A stretch of 7,063 nucleotides of DNA from Candidatus Omnitrophica bacterium UBA5776 (GCA_002418595.1 DIEK01000033.1:1-7063), one strand, 5' to 3'. Numbered from the stretch's first letter, positions 1 through 6,610 are shown. Notes: generated by a model from the letters alone, not told the origin. Numbers and translations are program-made.

Positions 1-385
1 TTTTGGGTTTATCCGTCTGATAGGGTTTATATGGCCAGGTTGATTCCAGGCAGGCGCCTTTTTTAAAAAGCACTTTCATCGCCACCCTGGGATAAGTGCC
101 TTCGCTCTCCGGTATCCCGTCCAGTTTCTTACAATTGGCATATACGTAACGCGGCGAAAGCGGAACGTATCTGCGGTACTCTTTGCCGTCAAAATACTCT
201 TTGACCCCGACCGTTCCGGCAAAGGCCACGCAGGTCCCTTCAGCCCCCTGGTCCCGGACAGGAGACATCTCCGGGGCATAATCCAGACGCGGCGGGAGTT
301 TAACCACCGGCAAAAGCAAACCCATAGGGATATCCCGAGGATCCTGATAATCCTTCAGGCACCCCAGTTTAAAAACGTGCGCCAT
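1..385 (-). CDS. C1 (papain-family) cysteine peptidase, N-terminal part, cut by window edge
   Basis: The first 128 residues of a protein that runs off the window; no stop is reached. It reads as a C1 papain-fold cysteine protease. The sequence SPVRDQGAEGTCVAFA (residues 41-56) matches the papain signature: Gln46 would form the oxyanion hole and Cys52 be the nucleophile, six residues apart as in papain (Gln19/Cys25). It is followed by LSPRYVYANC (76-85) and an EGTYPRVAMKVL stretch (95-106), which fit the helices after the active site. A DYQDPRDIP segment (12-20), of a kind common at the N-terminus of bacterial C1 peptidases, supports the ATG at 385 over the internal Met21. The Trp after the catalytic Cys in papain is Val here, and the usual Cys three residues before the nucleophile is absent. 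The catalytic His and Asn lie outside the window. No signal peptide is visible, so the enzyme may be cytoplasmic. There is no Shine-Dalgarno site; see the promoter at 392-419. Family call is firm; substrate is unknown. Confidence 0.85.
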   Translation of the reverse strand, partial: MAHVFKLGCLKDYQDPRDIPMGLLLPVVKLPPRLDYAPEMSPVRDQGAEGTCVAFAGTVGVKEYFDGKEYRRYVPLSPRYVYANCKKLDGIPESEGTYPRVAMKVLFKKGACLESTWPYKPYQTDKPK

Positions 386-391
386 TGCTAT

Positions 392-419
392 ATTATATAC
401 TTATAGAAGAAAAAATCAA
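392..419 (-). promoter_or_regulatory. Sigma70-type promoter giving a probably leaderless peptidase mRNA
   Basis: On the minus strand TTGATT (419-414, four of six matches to TTGACA) is followed after 16 bases by a perfect TATAAT (397-392). The peptidase ATG begins 6 bases after the -10 box, exactly where transcription would be expected to start. No Shine-Dalgarno sequence lies between the box and the ATG. The box positions are read directly; leaderless initiation is inference. Confidence 0.6.
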
Positions 420-425
420 TTGAAG

Positions 426-439
426 AAAACTGCAGTTTT
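426..439. promoter_or_regulatory. 14-bp perfect palindrome upstream of the peptidase promoter
   Basis: AAAACTGCAGTTTT is a perfect 14-base palindrome six bases upstream of the -35 box. If transcription starts at 385, its centre falls near -47, a position where dimeric activators often bind. No protein partner can be named and the palindrome could be chance. Confidence 0.35.
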
Positions 440-454
440 GGGACAACGCACGGG

Positions 455-480
455 GTCCGCCAACCTTCCAGTGGCGGGAC
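455..480. repeat. Hairpin between transcription units
   Basis: CCGCCA (457-462) and TGGCGG (472-477) are perfect inverted arms around a 9-base loop; the stem extends through GT (455-456) and AC (479-480) across one bulged base. It lies between the terminator at 535-576 and the peptidase promoter and has no T tract, so it is not a terminator by itself. Role unknown. The rest of 386-599 holds only the promoter, palindrome and terminator listed separately. Confidence 0.35.
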
Positions 481-534
481 GGTCCAATTGCGATTCTCGA
501 CTATCGGAAACTTCGGCCGGTCTTGCCTTTAGAC

Positions 535-576
535 AAAAAAAACCGGACGGTTGGCAAAGGCTGGATCCGTCCGGTT
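535..576 (-). terminator. Rho-independent terminator of the amber-interrupted secreted-protein gene
   Basis: Perfect 10-bp inverted repeat: AACCGGACGG at 541-550 and CCGTCCGGTT at 567-576, with a 16-base loop. On the minus strand the stem runs directly into eight Ts (542-535). It begins 23 bases after the stop at 600-602 and separates that gene from the peptidase. Confidence 0.88.
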
Positions 577-599
577 AATGATCTTACAAAAGGTACTTA

Positions 600-1544
600 C
601 TAGATTTCCGGCTGCGCCACGGATTGCGCCGAAGAAAGCGCGGAGTTCTGCGCGGCAAGCCAGGCCGAATAAAGCCCGTCGGCATACGAAACTATGGACG
701 CCGAAGCGTATCCATTATGGAAATAATCCTGCATAACTACGGCGTAGGTCGGGTCAACCGCCAGCATGCCGGTCTGGGTGTTGAGCGCGATCCCTGAACT
801 TATCTTGAGATCGCTCAAATTAACGTAGGAATACTTCACGTTATCCGCGAACGCCCTGAAGGAATCGGTTATTCCCTCATACGGATTGACGCTCCCCTGA
901 AAATATTCGGCCGCTTCGCTCTCAAGGCGGGAGAGGCCGTTCTCTATCTCGAAAAACGCGGCGCTCATCTGCATTTCCTGCAAGAATTTATCGGGCAGAT
1001 ACTCCACCGGCAAACAGGCCCCTTCGGATTCGGAAGTTTCCTTTTCCGGAACATTGAGCTGCGCTAGTCCTGTACCTTCCACGGGAGCCGTCCCTTTCCC
1101 GTCGTCGTATAAGACCGAAATAGCCTCTTTGACCGCTTCGACGGCCGCCTCCTTATAGCCTTCCACGATGGAATCCAGGACTTCGCCGCGTTTTCCGTTG
1201 AGCTCGTATTCTTTCAGGAAATCGGCGTCAAAGCGCACCTCTATGCCGCCTCCGCTGTCCCGGGTGATAGAAACAGGAGAATTATCGGACGTCTGTCCGA
1301 CCGTGATAATGTCGTAATCGAAATCAATGTTGAAGTCCGTCAGCGCCCAGGCATCCGCGAAAAAGACAGCCGATTCCAGCACCCTCTGGTCAGGGACAAA
1401 ACCCCATTCTTCAAAAGCCTCGTAACAGATATCTCCCGAAATCTCATTCAGGAACTCTTCCCGCAAGGCCCTCACCGATTCTACCGATATCTCGTCTGAT
1501 TGGGACGCCGGTGTTACCATTGAAGAACCGGACGACTCCTCCAT
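600..1544 (-). CDS. Unrecognised protein, probably the mature part of a secreted protein
   Basis: A 314-residue open frame that I cannot assign to a family. It is acidic and soluble in character. Ser/Glu-rich residues 1-20 are followed by a likely helical part (20-70), a short beta-like segment with SITRDSGGGIEVRFD (92-106), a helical stretch of Glu, Ala and Val (110-146), a Gly/Glu/Ser linker (148-176), then mixed sequence ending in an Ala/Ser/Gln tail. There are two Cys (40 and 177). The start shown is only the first ATG after an in-frame TAG and has no good Shine-Dalgarno site. The natural start is more likely the ATG at 1637, which has a strong site and encodes a signal peptide in the same frame; see 1545-1637. 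The gene ends with TAG (602-600) followed at once by TAA (599-597), then a terminator. It may be a recently disabled gene, a recoded one, or a gene with a sequence error. Confidence 0.6.
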   Translation of the reverse strand: MEESSGSSMVTPASQSDEISVESVRALREEFLNEISGDICYEAFEEWGFVPDQRVLESAVFFADAWALTDFNIDFDYDIITVGQTSDNSPVSITRDSGGGIEVRFDADFLKEYELNGKRGEVLDSIVEGYKEAAVEAVKEAISVLYDDGKGTAPVEGTGLAQLNVPEKETSESEGACLPVEYLPDKFLQEMQMSAAFFEIENGLSRLESEAAEYFQGSVNPYEGITDSFRAFADNVKYSYVNLSDLKISSGIALNTQTGMLAVDPTYAVVMQDYFHNGYASASIVSYADGLYSAWLAAQNSALSSAQSVAQPEI

Positions 1545-1637
1545 CAGCCCATCGTCAATATAACCAAGCTAGACCGAAACGAAAGAGCATAGGAACAGGG
1601 ACAGGATAGCGATAAAGAAAAACGGACTTTTGCGCAT
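1545..1637 (-). pseudogene. In-frame start and signal peptide cut off from 600-1544 by a TAG
   Basis: From the ATG at 1637 the frame reads MRKSPFFFIAILSLFLCSFV-S-V, a textbook signal peptide (Arg-Lys, then a hydrophobic core of about 16 residues), then TAG at 1571-1569, then eight sense codons leading without a shift into the ATG at 1544. GGGAGGG (1648-1642) lies four bases before the ATG, a far better ribosome-binding site than anything before 1544. The full product would be 345 residues if the TAG were sense. The Cys at residue 17 lacks a proper lipobox (Phe-Leu before it), so a lipoprotein is unlikely. Options are a nonsense mutation, UAG readthrough, or a base error; the preserved frame on both sides favours a very recent or artefactual change. 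Confidence 0.6.
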
Positions 1638-1650
1638 AAAACCCTCCCAT

Positions 1651-1680
1651 GAAGCTCCCCAGGCTTTAGCCCGGGGTTTC
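1651..1680. repeat. REP-like hairpin next to a ribosome-binding site, copy 1
   Basis: CCCC (1657-1660) pairs with GGGG (1673-1676) and GGC (1662-1664) with GCC (1669-1671) around a TTTA loop, with one A/C mismatch; GAA and TTC close the outside. It shares ATGAAGCTCCCC exactly with the element at 3231-3284. In the minus-strand mRNA it ends two bases before the GGGAGGG site for the ATG at 1637, so it could affect ribosome access. It resembles the hairpins seen at IS200/IS605-type ends and REP sequences; that link is inference. Confidence 0.45.
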
Positions 1681-1727
1681 TTTAATACAGGCGCCGTCCA
1701 ATGGTCAGCCACGCTTTTAAACCGTAG

Positions 1728-1746
1728 GGTGTCGAATTGACACTCT
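1728..1746. repeat. Short hairpin in the leader of the amber-interrupted gene
   Basis: GGTGTC...GACACT: a GTGTC/GACAC stem around GAATT, extended by a G-T and a G-C pair. On the plus strand TTTTC follows, but no plus-strand gene ends nearby, so I do not call it a terminator. Apart from this, the hairpin at 1651-1680, the weak -10 box at 1764-1772 and the weak terminator at 1835-1852, the 237-base gap 1638-1874 holds nothing I can recognise. Confidence 0.3.
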
Positions 1747-1763
1747 TTTCTCCCTTATGCGTT

Positions 1764-1772
1764 TATATACCA
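1764..1772 (-). promoter_or_regulatory. Possible extended -10 box for the amber-interrupted gene
   Basis: TGG followed by TATATA on the minus strand resembles an extended -10 element, but only four of six bases match and no good -35 lies at the right distance. It is the best promoter candidate in the gap after the weak terminator at 1835-1852 and would give a leader of about 120 bases containing both hairpins. Confidence 0.2.
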
Positions 1773-1834
1773 AAGGTAACACAAAATCACCCTTTATTTC
1801 AAGCCGCAGAGCTGAATTTTGCTTCGTTTTACTT

Positions 1835-1852
1835 AAAAACCAGCGGGTTTTT
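1835..1852 (-). terminator. Weak terminator-like hairpin after the secreted-protein gene at 1875
   Basis: AAAAACC (1835-1841) and GGTTTTT (1846-1852) form a 7-bp stem with a 4-base loop, 22 bases after the stop at 1875-1877. The stem has only two G-C pairs and the T tract is part of the stem, so termination would be partial at best. It is symmetrical and could act on either strand. Confidence 0.35.
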
Positions 1853-1874
1853 CTGCTTTAAAATAATCTTTCTC

Positions 1875-3080
1875 TTAACATTTCCCGAAGCAATTGCTTG
1901 AGTCCCGGCGCGTATTTCCGCTAACACCGATTACACCGGCAACCCTCCCCTCGTCCGCCAAATCGGCAGCTTTATCTACCGCCTGCTGTTGTGTGGCAGC
2001 GGAAACACGGTGAACCGAACCGTCTTTCATATGCAGTGTTGCCGTAGCATCATTCTTCCCGCTCTTAGAGCCTCCTCCGCCGCTGCTCTTGGGAGGTTCC
2101 ACCGGTTTTTCCTCTGAAGGCACCGGTTTTTCCTCCGGAGTTATATCATAAGCGACACCGGCAAAAAAGGTTTGCGTGTATTGGGAAGACGGAACAAACT
2201 GTTCGTGAGCAACGGCGCTTTTGCTCTTAAAAGTCGAGCTAAACACCTCCTTAGCGACATCAGTCTTCTTGTCCAGAGTATATGTCCGCAGGTTTGCGGC
2301 TCGTACATCACCCCCGCTCAGTTGCACCGGACGCTCGGAACTCGTCATAGCCGCCTGTAGCTTATCCCGAAAGTTTATACTGCCCAGGTTATCGGAAAGC
2401 TCGGATGCCTTCACCGGATCCCCCTCTTGTCCGAAAACCATGAATTTCTCGCCTGGGCTGTTCTGAAGAGAATCCAGTTTGTCCTGAAAGGCCGTGCCGC
2501 TCTTTTCAGGTATCACGCTGTCCCCGGAAAGTTCTACAAGGGGCTTACTGCCGGTACTTGTATCGGCCGCAGCGCTCCCGGTGGGAGTCATGAGCTGACT
2601 AATAGTGGTAGTGGCAGTTTCTTTTGTGACGGTATTTTCGTGTTCTCTGATAGTTGCGCCCCCGAAGTAAAACGCCGGGGTGGTGAAAGTAACATCCTCC
2701 AAAGTAAGCTTTTGCGTAACCCTGCCGATGCCCTCAACATCTCCCAAGTCGATCTCCTGCGTCCGAAAAACGGACGTTCTGCCGAACGAGCCGTAAGTAT
2801 CGAGGAAAGAAACGTTGTAAACCGAGTCCCGGGTAGAGCTGTCTATTATGGAAGTCGCACTCTGGATATCGGATACCCTTGACCAAGTGCCTCCGTCTCC
2901 GGCTTCCCATCCATAAGAAGCCGGGCTGTTCCAGGACGCGCCGCCGCCCCCGGAATCGGAAGTCGCCGCGATCGTGGAAAACGACGCGGAACTGAACGAA
3001 CTGCCCCAGGACATAGCTTTGCCGAAAGGCAAAACCGCGCTTAATAATCCTACCCCTAAGATTATAAGCAGATTTCTCAT
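1875..3080 (-). CDS. Unrecognised secreted protein with internal repeats and Pro/Glu-Gly/Ser linker
   Basis: A 401-residue protein I cannot place in a family. Residues 1-22 are a signal peptide (Arg-Asn, then a hydrophobic core) with a likely cut after Gly-Lys-Ala (20-22), so it should be exported. Residues 23-65 are Ser/Gly-rich; 66-160 are rich in Thr and look beta-stranded. Residues 150-270 seem to hold two or three degenerate repeats built on F-x-D-K-L ... x-G-x-x-V-x-A-x-x-L (F199-DKL and F238-DKL are clearest). A spacer EEKPVPSEEKPVEPPKSS (316-333) leads into GGGGSKSG, then a compact C-terminal piece (345-401) ending NCFGKC, whose two Cys could pair. Such linkers often join a surface domain to a tail. 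The start is secure: AAGGAGGGTGAT directly precedes the ATG. It follows the gap terminator, so it has its own transcript. It shares no obvious sequence with the neighbouring secreted protein. Confidence 0.75.
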   Translation of the reverse strand: MRNLLIILGVGLLSAVLPFGKAMSWGSSFSSASFSTIAATSDSGGGGASWNSPASYGWEAGDGGTWSRVSDIQSATSIIDSSTRDSVYNVSFLDTYGSFGRTSVFRTQEIDLGDVEGIGRVTQKLTLEDVTFTTPAFYFGGATIREHENTVTKETATTTISQLMTPTGSAAADTSTGSKPLVELSGDSVIPEKSGTAFQDKLDSLQNSPGEKFMVFGQEGDPVKASELSDNLGSINFRDKLQAAMTSSERPVQLSGGDVRAANLRTYTLDKKTDVAKEVFSSTFKSKSAVAHEQFVPSSQYTQTFFAGVAYDITPEEKPVPSEEKPVEPPKSSGGGGSKSGKNDATATLHMKDGSVHRVSAATQQQAVDKAADLADEGRVAGVIGVSGNTRRDSSNCFGKC

Positions 3081-3417
3081 ATCACCCTCCTTGTGCCACT
3101 ATTTTTTTCAGGAGTTCCACGCTTGGCGCCCCTGTGTTTGCCGGTTTAAATAACCGCAAACTAAGTATCAGGTGGCCGTTGGAAGGTTTTGGACTGATAA
3201 GATCCAAATTTTTGAGGCGGGACCGGTTTTCGAAGACTTGCAAATGAAGCTCCCCGGATTTGAGCCGGAGATTCTTGCGTCTTGATTAAAATCTAACACA
3301 TAAAAACATAGTTTTCCAGTTAATCTGCCTACTTTTGCTTAAGTTAACACTTTTTAAAAGAATTTTCATCGCGCCTACTTATATATTCTCTAAATCCATC
3401 CCGTTCTAGCCGGAGCG
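3081..3417. other. 337-base intergenic stretch without a gene
   Basis: Lies between the gap terminator and the secreted-protein gene. It holds that gene's strong Shine-Dalgarno site (3081-3092) and a long imperfect palindrome (3231-3284). The part at 3285-3400 is AT-rich and probably carries the promoter, but I found no -35/-10 pair with acceptable spacing. No open frame of note on either strand. Confidence 0.6.
3231..3284. repeat. Long imperfect palindrome, REP/MITE-like, copy 2
   Basis: A 54-base inverted structure. From the outside in, GAAGAC/GTCTT, GCAA/TTGC, GAA/TTC, CTCC/GGAG and GG/CC pair, separated by one- or two-base bulges, with a loop around ATTTGAG. Its core begins with the same ATGAAGCTCCCC as the hairpin at 1651-1680. 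It lies in the leader or promoter region of the secreted-protein gene. It could be an extracistronic mobile repeat or a structured RNA leader; the sequence alone does not decide. Confidence 0.5.
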
Positions 3418-3450
3418 AAAAAAGGGCCGCGATCATAAGACCGCGGCCCC
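3418..3450 (-). terminator. Strong terminator ending the galT-gap operon
   Basis: GGGCCGCG (3424-3431) and CGCGGCCC (3442-3449) form a perfect 8-bp GC stem, with two further pairs inside, followed on the minus strand by six Ts (3423-3418). It begins 23 bases after the gap stop. A run of seven Ts (3453-3459) follows on the plus strand as well, so it could work in both directions. Confidence 0.9.
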
Positions 3451-3473
3451 GATTTTTTTGGTATTACCGGTAA

Positions 3474-4493
3474 TTACAACCCTTTTGAAACGATATAATC
3501 CACCAGGTCCACCACCCTGCAGGAGTAGGCCCATTCATTATCATACCAGGCCATTACCTTGGCGAATTTACCGTTTATCACCTTGGTCAACGCCGAATCC
3601 ACGATGCAGGAATGCGTCGAACCGCAGAAGTCCTTGGAAACCAGCGGTTCATCCATATATCTCAATATCCCTTTTAAGGAACCTTCAGAAGCCTTCTTGA
3701 ACGCGGCGTTCAGTGTCTCGACCGTCGCCTCTTTTTCAAGATTGCAGGTCAGATCGGTCATTGACACGTCCGGCGTAGGCACCCTGATCGCCAAACCGTC
3801 CATCTTTCCCTTCAATTCCGGGATCACGGAGCCTATAGCTTTGGCGGCGCCGGTGGAAGTCGGGATCATCGAGACCGCGGCGGCCCTGGCGCGGCGCAGG
3901 TCTTTATGCGCCAGATCCAGAATACGCTGGTCGTTGGTGTAAGAATGGATGGTGGTCATCAGCCCGTTTACGATGCCGAAGTTGTCCATCAGCACCTTGG
4001 CCATGGGCGCCAAACAGTTGGTGGTGCAGGAAGCGTTGGAGATTATGTTATGGCTCTTGGGGTCGTATTTGGCCTCATTGACTCCGAGAACGATCGTTAT
4101 ATCCTCGCCTTTAGCCGGAGCCGAAATCACTATCTTTTTGGCGCCGCCCTTCTCGATATGGCCGATACATTTCTCCCTCTCGGTGAATACCCCGGTGGAC
4201 TCCACGACCACTTCCACTCCGAGGTCCTTCCAGGGGATCTCCGCGGGGCTTTTGCAGCTCACTACCTTGACGGTCTTGCCGTTTATAAGCAAAGAATCCT
4301 CTTTGGCCTCTATCTCGGCGTCGAGAGTGCCGAAAGTAGAATCGTATTTAAGCATGTGCGCCAGCGTCTTGGTCCCGACCGGCAGGTCGTTTACCGCGAC
4401 GAAGTCGAATTTAGTAGATTTCTTCTGCAGGGCGGCCCTGTAAACCAGCCTGCCGATCCTGCCGAACCCGTTAATTCCAACTTTTACCGCCAT
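3474..4493 (-). CDS. gap: Glyceraldehyde-3-phosphate dehydrogenase
   Basis: Phosphorylating GAPDH: converts glyceraldehyde-3-phosphate, phosphate and NAD to 1,3-bisphosphoglycerate, reversibly, in the cytosol for glycolysis and gluconeogenesis. At 339 residues it is normal length. The Rossmann N-terminus carries [10 protein letters not shown] (6-15) and Asp36 in AVNDL, which binds the adenosine ribose and favours NAD over NADP. The catalytic block is SNASCTTNC (152-160) with Cys156, and His183 in HSYTNDQR (183-190) is the base partner; phosphate-binding segments (RRARAAA 200-206, STGAAKAIG) and the C-terminal WYDNEW (316-321) are intact. One variation: the Leu-Pro pair that many NAD-specific enzymes have before HKDLRRAR is Leu194-Ala195 here. 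GGAGG lies 8 bases before the ATG. It is last in the operon, 62 bases after galT, and is followed by a strong terminator. Identification is secure. Confidence 0.97.
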   Translation of the reverse strand: MAVKVGINGFGRIGRLVYRAALQKKSTKFDFVAVNDLPVGTKTLAHMLKYDSTFGTLDAEIEAKEDSLLINGKTVKVVSCKSPAEIPWKDLGVEVVVESTGVFTEREKCIGHIEKGGAKKIVISAPAKGEDITIVLGVNEAKYDPKSHNIISNASCTTNCLAPMAKVLMDNFGIVNGLMTTIHSYTNDQRILDLAHKDLRRARAAAVSMIPTSTGAAKAIGSVIPELKGKMDGLAIRVPTPDVSMTDLTCNLEKEATVETLNAAFKKASEGSLKGILRYMDEPLVSKDFCGSTHSCIVDSALTKVINGKFAKVMAWYDNEWAYSCRVVDLVDYIVSKGL

Positions 4494-4555
4494 TTCCTTT
4501 TCCTCCTTCTTTTCGCCTGTTCCACTTCGTTGTTCCCGCGATTATTTCGGCCGCT

Positions 4556-5584
4556 TCATTGCTCTATTGATTTCAATTCCTCTTCCTGCTCATTCAGGTA
4601 CGCTGCCGCCGCTTCCGGAGGCGTGGGGATCATATAGAACCCCGTCCCCCATTCGAATCCGGCGATCCTGGTCAACTTAGGTATAAATTCGATATGCCAA
4701 TGGTAATCCCCCCGCTCCGCGGAATCTCCGTTAACGGGTGAAGAATGTATTATAAAGTTATATGCCATGTTTGGAAAGACTTTTTTTGTCTTTGCCACCA
4801 CCAAGCGCATTATGGAAGCCAGAGGCAGGCGCTCGTGTTCAGGCATATTGCAGAAATAACCGTTGTGCACCTTGGGCATCACCCATATCTCGAACGGGAA
4901 ACGGGAAACATACGGGCAAAAAGCCAGAAAATGCTCGTTCTCCGCGACGATGCGCTTTTTCTCCTCTTTTTCCTGCAGCAGGATATCGCAGAACAGACAA
5001 CGCTCGCGGTAGTCGAAATAATTCTGCGCCCCTTTTATCTCTTCCATAACGTTCTTGGGCACCATCGGCAGGGCGATGATCTGGCTGTGCGGATGTTCGA
5101 TGGAAGCCCCGGCGTCGTGGCCGTAATTCTTGAAGATCATTATGTATTTGAAACGTTTGTCCCGCATCAGGTCCAGCGACCTGCGTATGGCCATGGAAAA
5201 TACCAGGGCAACTTCACGGTCGGTAAGGTCCGGGAAATCCTTGAAATGATACGGCGTCTCTATCAAAACCTCATGCGCGCCCACCCCGTTTGACATATCA
5301 TACATCCCGATCCCGCGCCTGTTGATATCCCCCTCTATATACAAGGCGGGGAACCTGTTGGCGACCACCCTGACGCCCCAGCCGGGCGTGTTAGGATTGG
5401 TGGACGGCTCACGGCAAACCTCTATTTCCGGCGGGGTCATAGACTCGCTGCCGTAACAAAAAGGACAATCGCCGTCCCCTTTTATGACGTTGGGTTCGTA
5501 AACGTAATCGCCCGGAACATCCGGATTCTCCGTCTGCACTATTATCCAGCGGCCGGTTATGGGATCCCTGCGCAGTTCCGCCAT
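4556..5584 (-). CDS. galT: Galactose-1-phosphate uridylyltransferase, active-site complete
   Basis: GalT of the HIT-like family: moves UMP from UDP-glucose to galactose-1-phosphate through a uridylyl-histidine intermediate (Leloir pathway, cytosol). At 342 residues it has normal length. The active site is SIEHPHSQ (161-168): His166 is the nucleophile and Gln168 its partner. Cys40, Cys43, His113 and His164 match the structural zinc ligands of E. coli GalT. A second CLFC pair (196-199), absent from E. coli GalT, and DYHWHIEF (293-300) are as in the GalT/ADP-glucose phosphorylase branch, so the nucleotide sugar could be other than UDP-glucose. The ATG directly abuts the stop of the upstream paralogue (TAAATG), suggesting coupled translation; an AGAGGTGG site lies inside that gene's end. 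Middle gene of the operon. Family is certain, exact substrate likely but not proven. Confidence 0.92.
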   Translation of the reverse strand: MAELRRDPITGRWIIVQTENPDVPGDYVYEPNVIKGDGDCPFCYGSESMTPPEIEVCREPSTNPNTPGWGVRVVANRFPALYIEGDINRRGIGMYDMSNGVGAHEVLIETPYHFKDFPDLTDREVALVFSMAIRRSLDLMRDKRFKYIMIFKNYGHDAGASIEHPHSQIIALPMVPKNVMEEIKGAQNYFDYRERCLFCDILLQEKEEKKRIVAENEHFLAFCPYVSRFPFEIWVMPKVHNGYFCNMPEHERLPLASIMRLVVAKTKKVFPNMAYNFIIHSSPVNGDSAERGDYHWHIEFIPKLTRIAGFEWGTGFYMIPTPPEAAAAYLNEQEEELKSIEQ

Positions 5585-6610
5585 TTAGACTTCCACCTCT
5601 CTTAAGAACGCCGCGGAATCCTCCGGGGATATCGGGCAAATGTAAAATCCGGTGCCCCATTCGAACCCGGCGATGCGGGTCAACCTCGGCATTATCTCTA
5701 TGTGCCAATGATAATCGTTGTCTATGGTGCGCCAATAACCGGTCTTCTGCCTGCGGAAGGGCGCGGTGTGGATGACGTAATTATAGGCGGGGTCGTTCAG
5801 CCCTTTTTTTATCTTCGAAAGGGTCTTTTTAAGGACCCCGGCAAGGGCTTCGCGCTCGTTCTCCTGCAACGAGGTAAAATCCGGGCTGTGTCTCCGGGGA
5901 AGTATCCACACCTCGAACGGGAACCTTGCCGCGAACGGAGTAACGACAAGGAAACCGTTCTCATCGAGTATCACGCGCGAATTGCTCTCGGTTTCCTGAC
6001 TGACTATATCGCAGAAGATACAACGTTCATGGTACTCATAATACTGCCTGGCCCCGGAAAGCTCTTCCTTGACCCGTTTGGGGTTCACCGGCGTGGCTAT
6101 AAGCTGGGAGCGGGTATGATTGATGTTCCCCGCCCCGGCGCTCCAGCCGTGATTCTTGAAAACCAGCACGTATTTGAGCCTCTTGTCTTTCTCGAGATCG
6201 TTTATCCTGTCTATATAAGCTGAAATTACCCTGGAGATCTGTTCCTTAGGCAAGTCTGCCATATTGGCTACGTGCCGGCTGGTTTCAATTATACGCTCAT
6301 GCGCCCCTATTCCGTTCATCAGGTCATAAAGACCTTTACCGCGGCGTTCAAGGTTCCCTTCCACGCGCAAGAAAGGCGAGATGCTGGAGACAACGCGTAA
6401 TTGCCACCCGGGAGAATTCGCCGGAGTGCCCTGGGAACGCAGCGCGTATATCTCGGGCGGAGTCTCGGCCTCATGCCCCTCGCAAAAAGGACAGTCTCCC
6501 TCCTGCGGCAGAAAAGCCTCTCTGGAAGCGAAATGCTCCGGCCGCTTGGCGCGCTCGGTGGAGATTATCACCCATCTGCCGATAACCGGGTCTTTTCTTA
6601 ATTCAGGCAT
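5585..6610 (-). CDS. GalT paralogue lacking the catalytic nucleophile histidine
   Basis: A 341-residue homologue of the next gene, related from end to end: both open with [AP]ELR-x-DP and share LTRIAGFEWGTGFY near the end, so they look like an old tandem duplication. The fold and zinc site seem kept (Cys40, Cys43, His113, His165; second pair CIFC 197-200; YHWHIE 300-305). The HPH of the active site is HTR here (His165-Thr166-Arg167), with one inserted residue in the preceding Gly/Asn loop, so the His that carries the UMP is replaced by Arg. Uridylyl transfer by the normal route should be lost. It may have another reaction, bind sugar nucleotides, or pair with the active copy (GalT sites lie at a dimer interface); this is inference. 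An in-frame stop about 60 bases upstream and the conserved N-terminus fix the ATG at 6610, although no convincing Shine-Dalgarno site precedes it. First gene of the operon seen here. Confidence 0.85.
   Translation of the reverse strand: MPELRKDPVIGRWVIISTERAKRPEHFASREAFLPQEGDCPFCEGHEAETPPEIYALRSQGTPANSPGWQLRVVSSISPFLRVEGNLERRGKGLYDLMNGIGAHERIIETSRHVANMADLPKEQISRVISAYIDRINDLEKDKRLKYVLVFKNHGWSAGAGNINHTRSQLIATPVNPKRVKEELSGARQYYEYHERCIFCDIVSQETESNSRVILDENGFLVVTPFAARFPFEVWILPRRHSPDFTSLQENEREALAGVLKKTLSKIKKGLNDPAYNYVIHTAPFRRQKTGYWRTIDNDYHWHIEIMPRLTRIAGFEWGTGFYICPISPEDSAAFLREVEV

Noticed and set aside
76..279. Minus-strand 67-codon frame inside the peptidase region
   Set aside because: A different frame of the same strand. 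The frame starting at 385 carries the clear C1 peptidase motifs.
1651..1735. A c-di-GMP (GEMM) or similar riboswitch before the amber-interrupted gene
   Set aside because: There is a GC hairpin next to the ribosome-binding site and some GCxAAAGCC-like sequence, but the conserved GEMM segments and tetraloop/receptor could not be matched.
1728..1760. Plus-strand terminator (hairpin followed by TTTTC)
   Set aside because: No plus-strand gene ends here and the T run is short.
3906..4637. Long plus-strand open frame (243 codons) across gap and galT
   Set aside because: It lies antisense to two certain genes, has no Shine-Dalgarno site and shows no family features. It is a shadow of their codon structure, as are the other plus-strand frames over gap, galT and the GalT-like gene.
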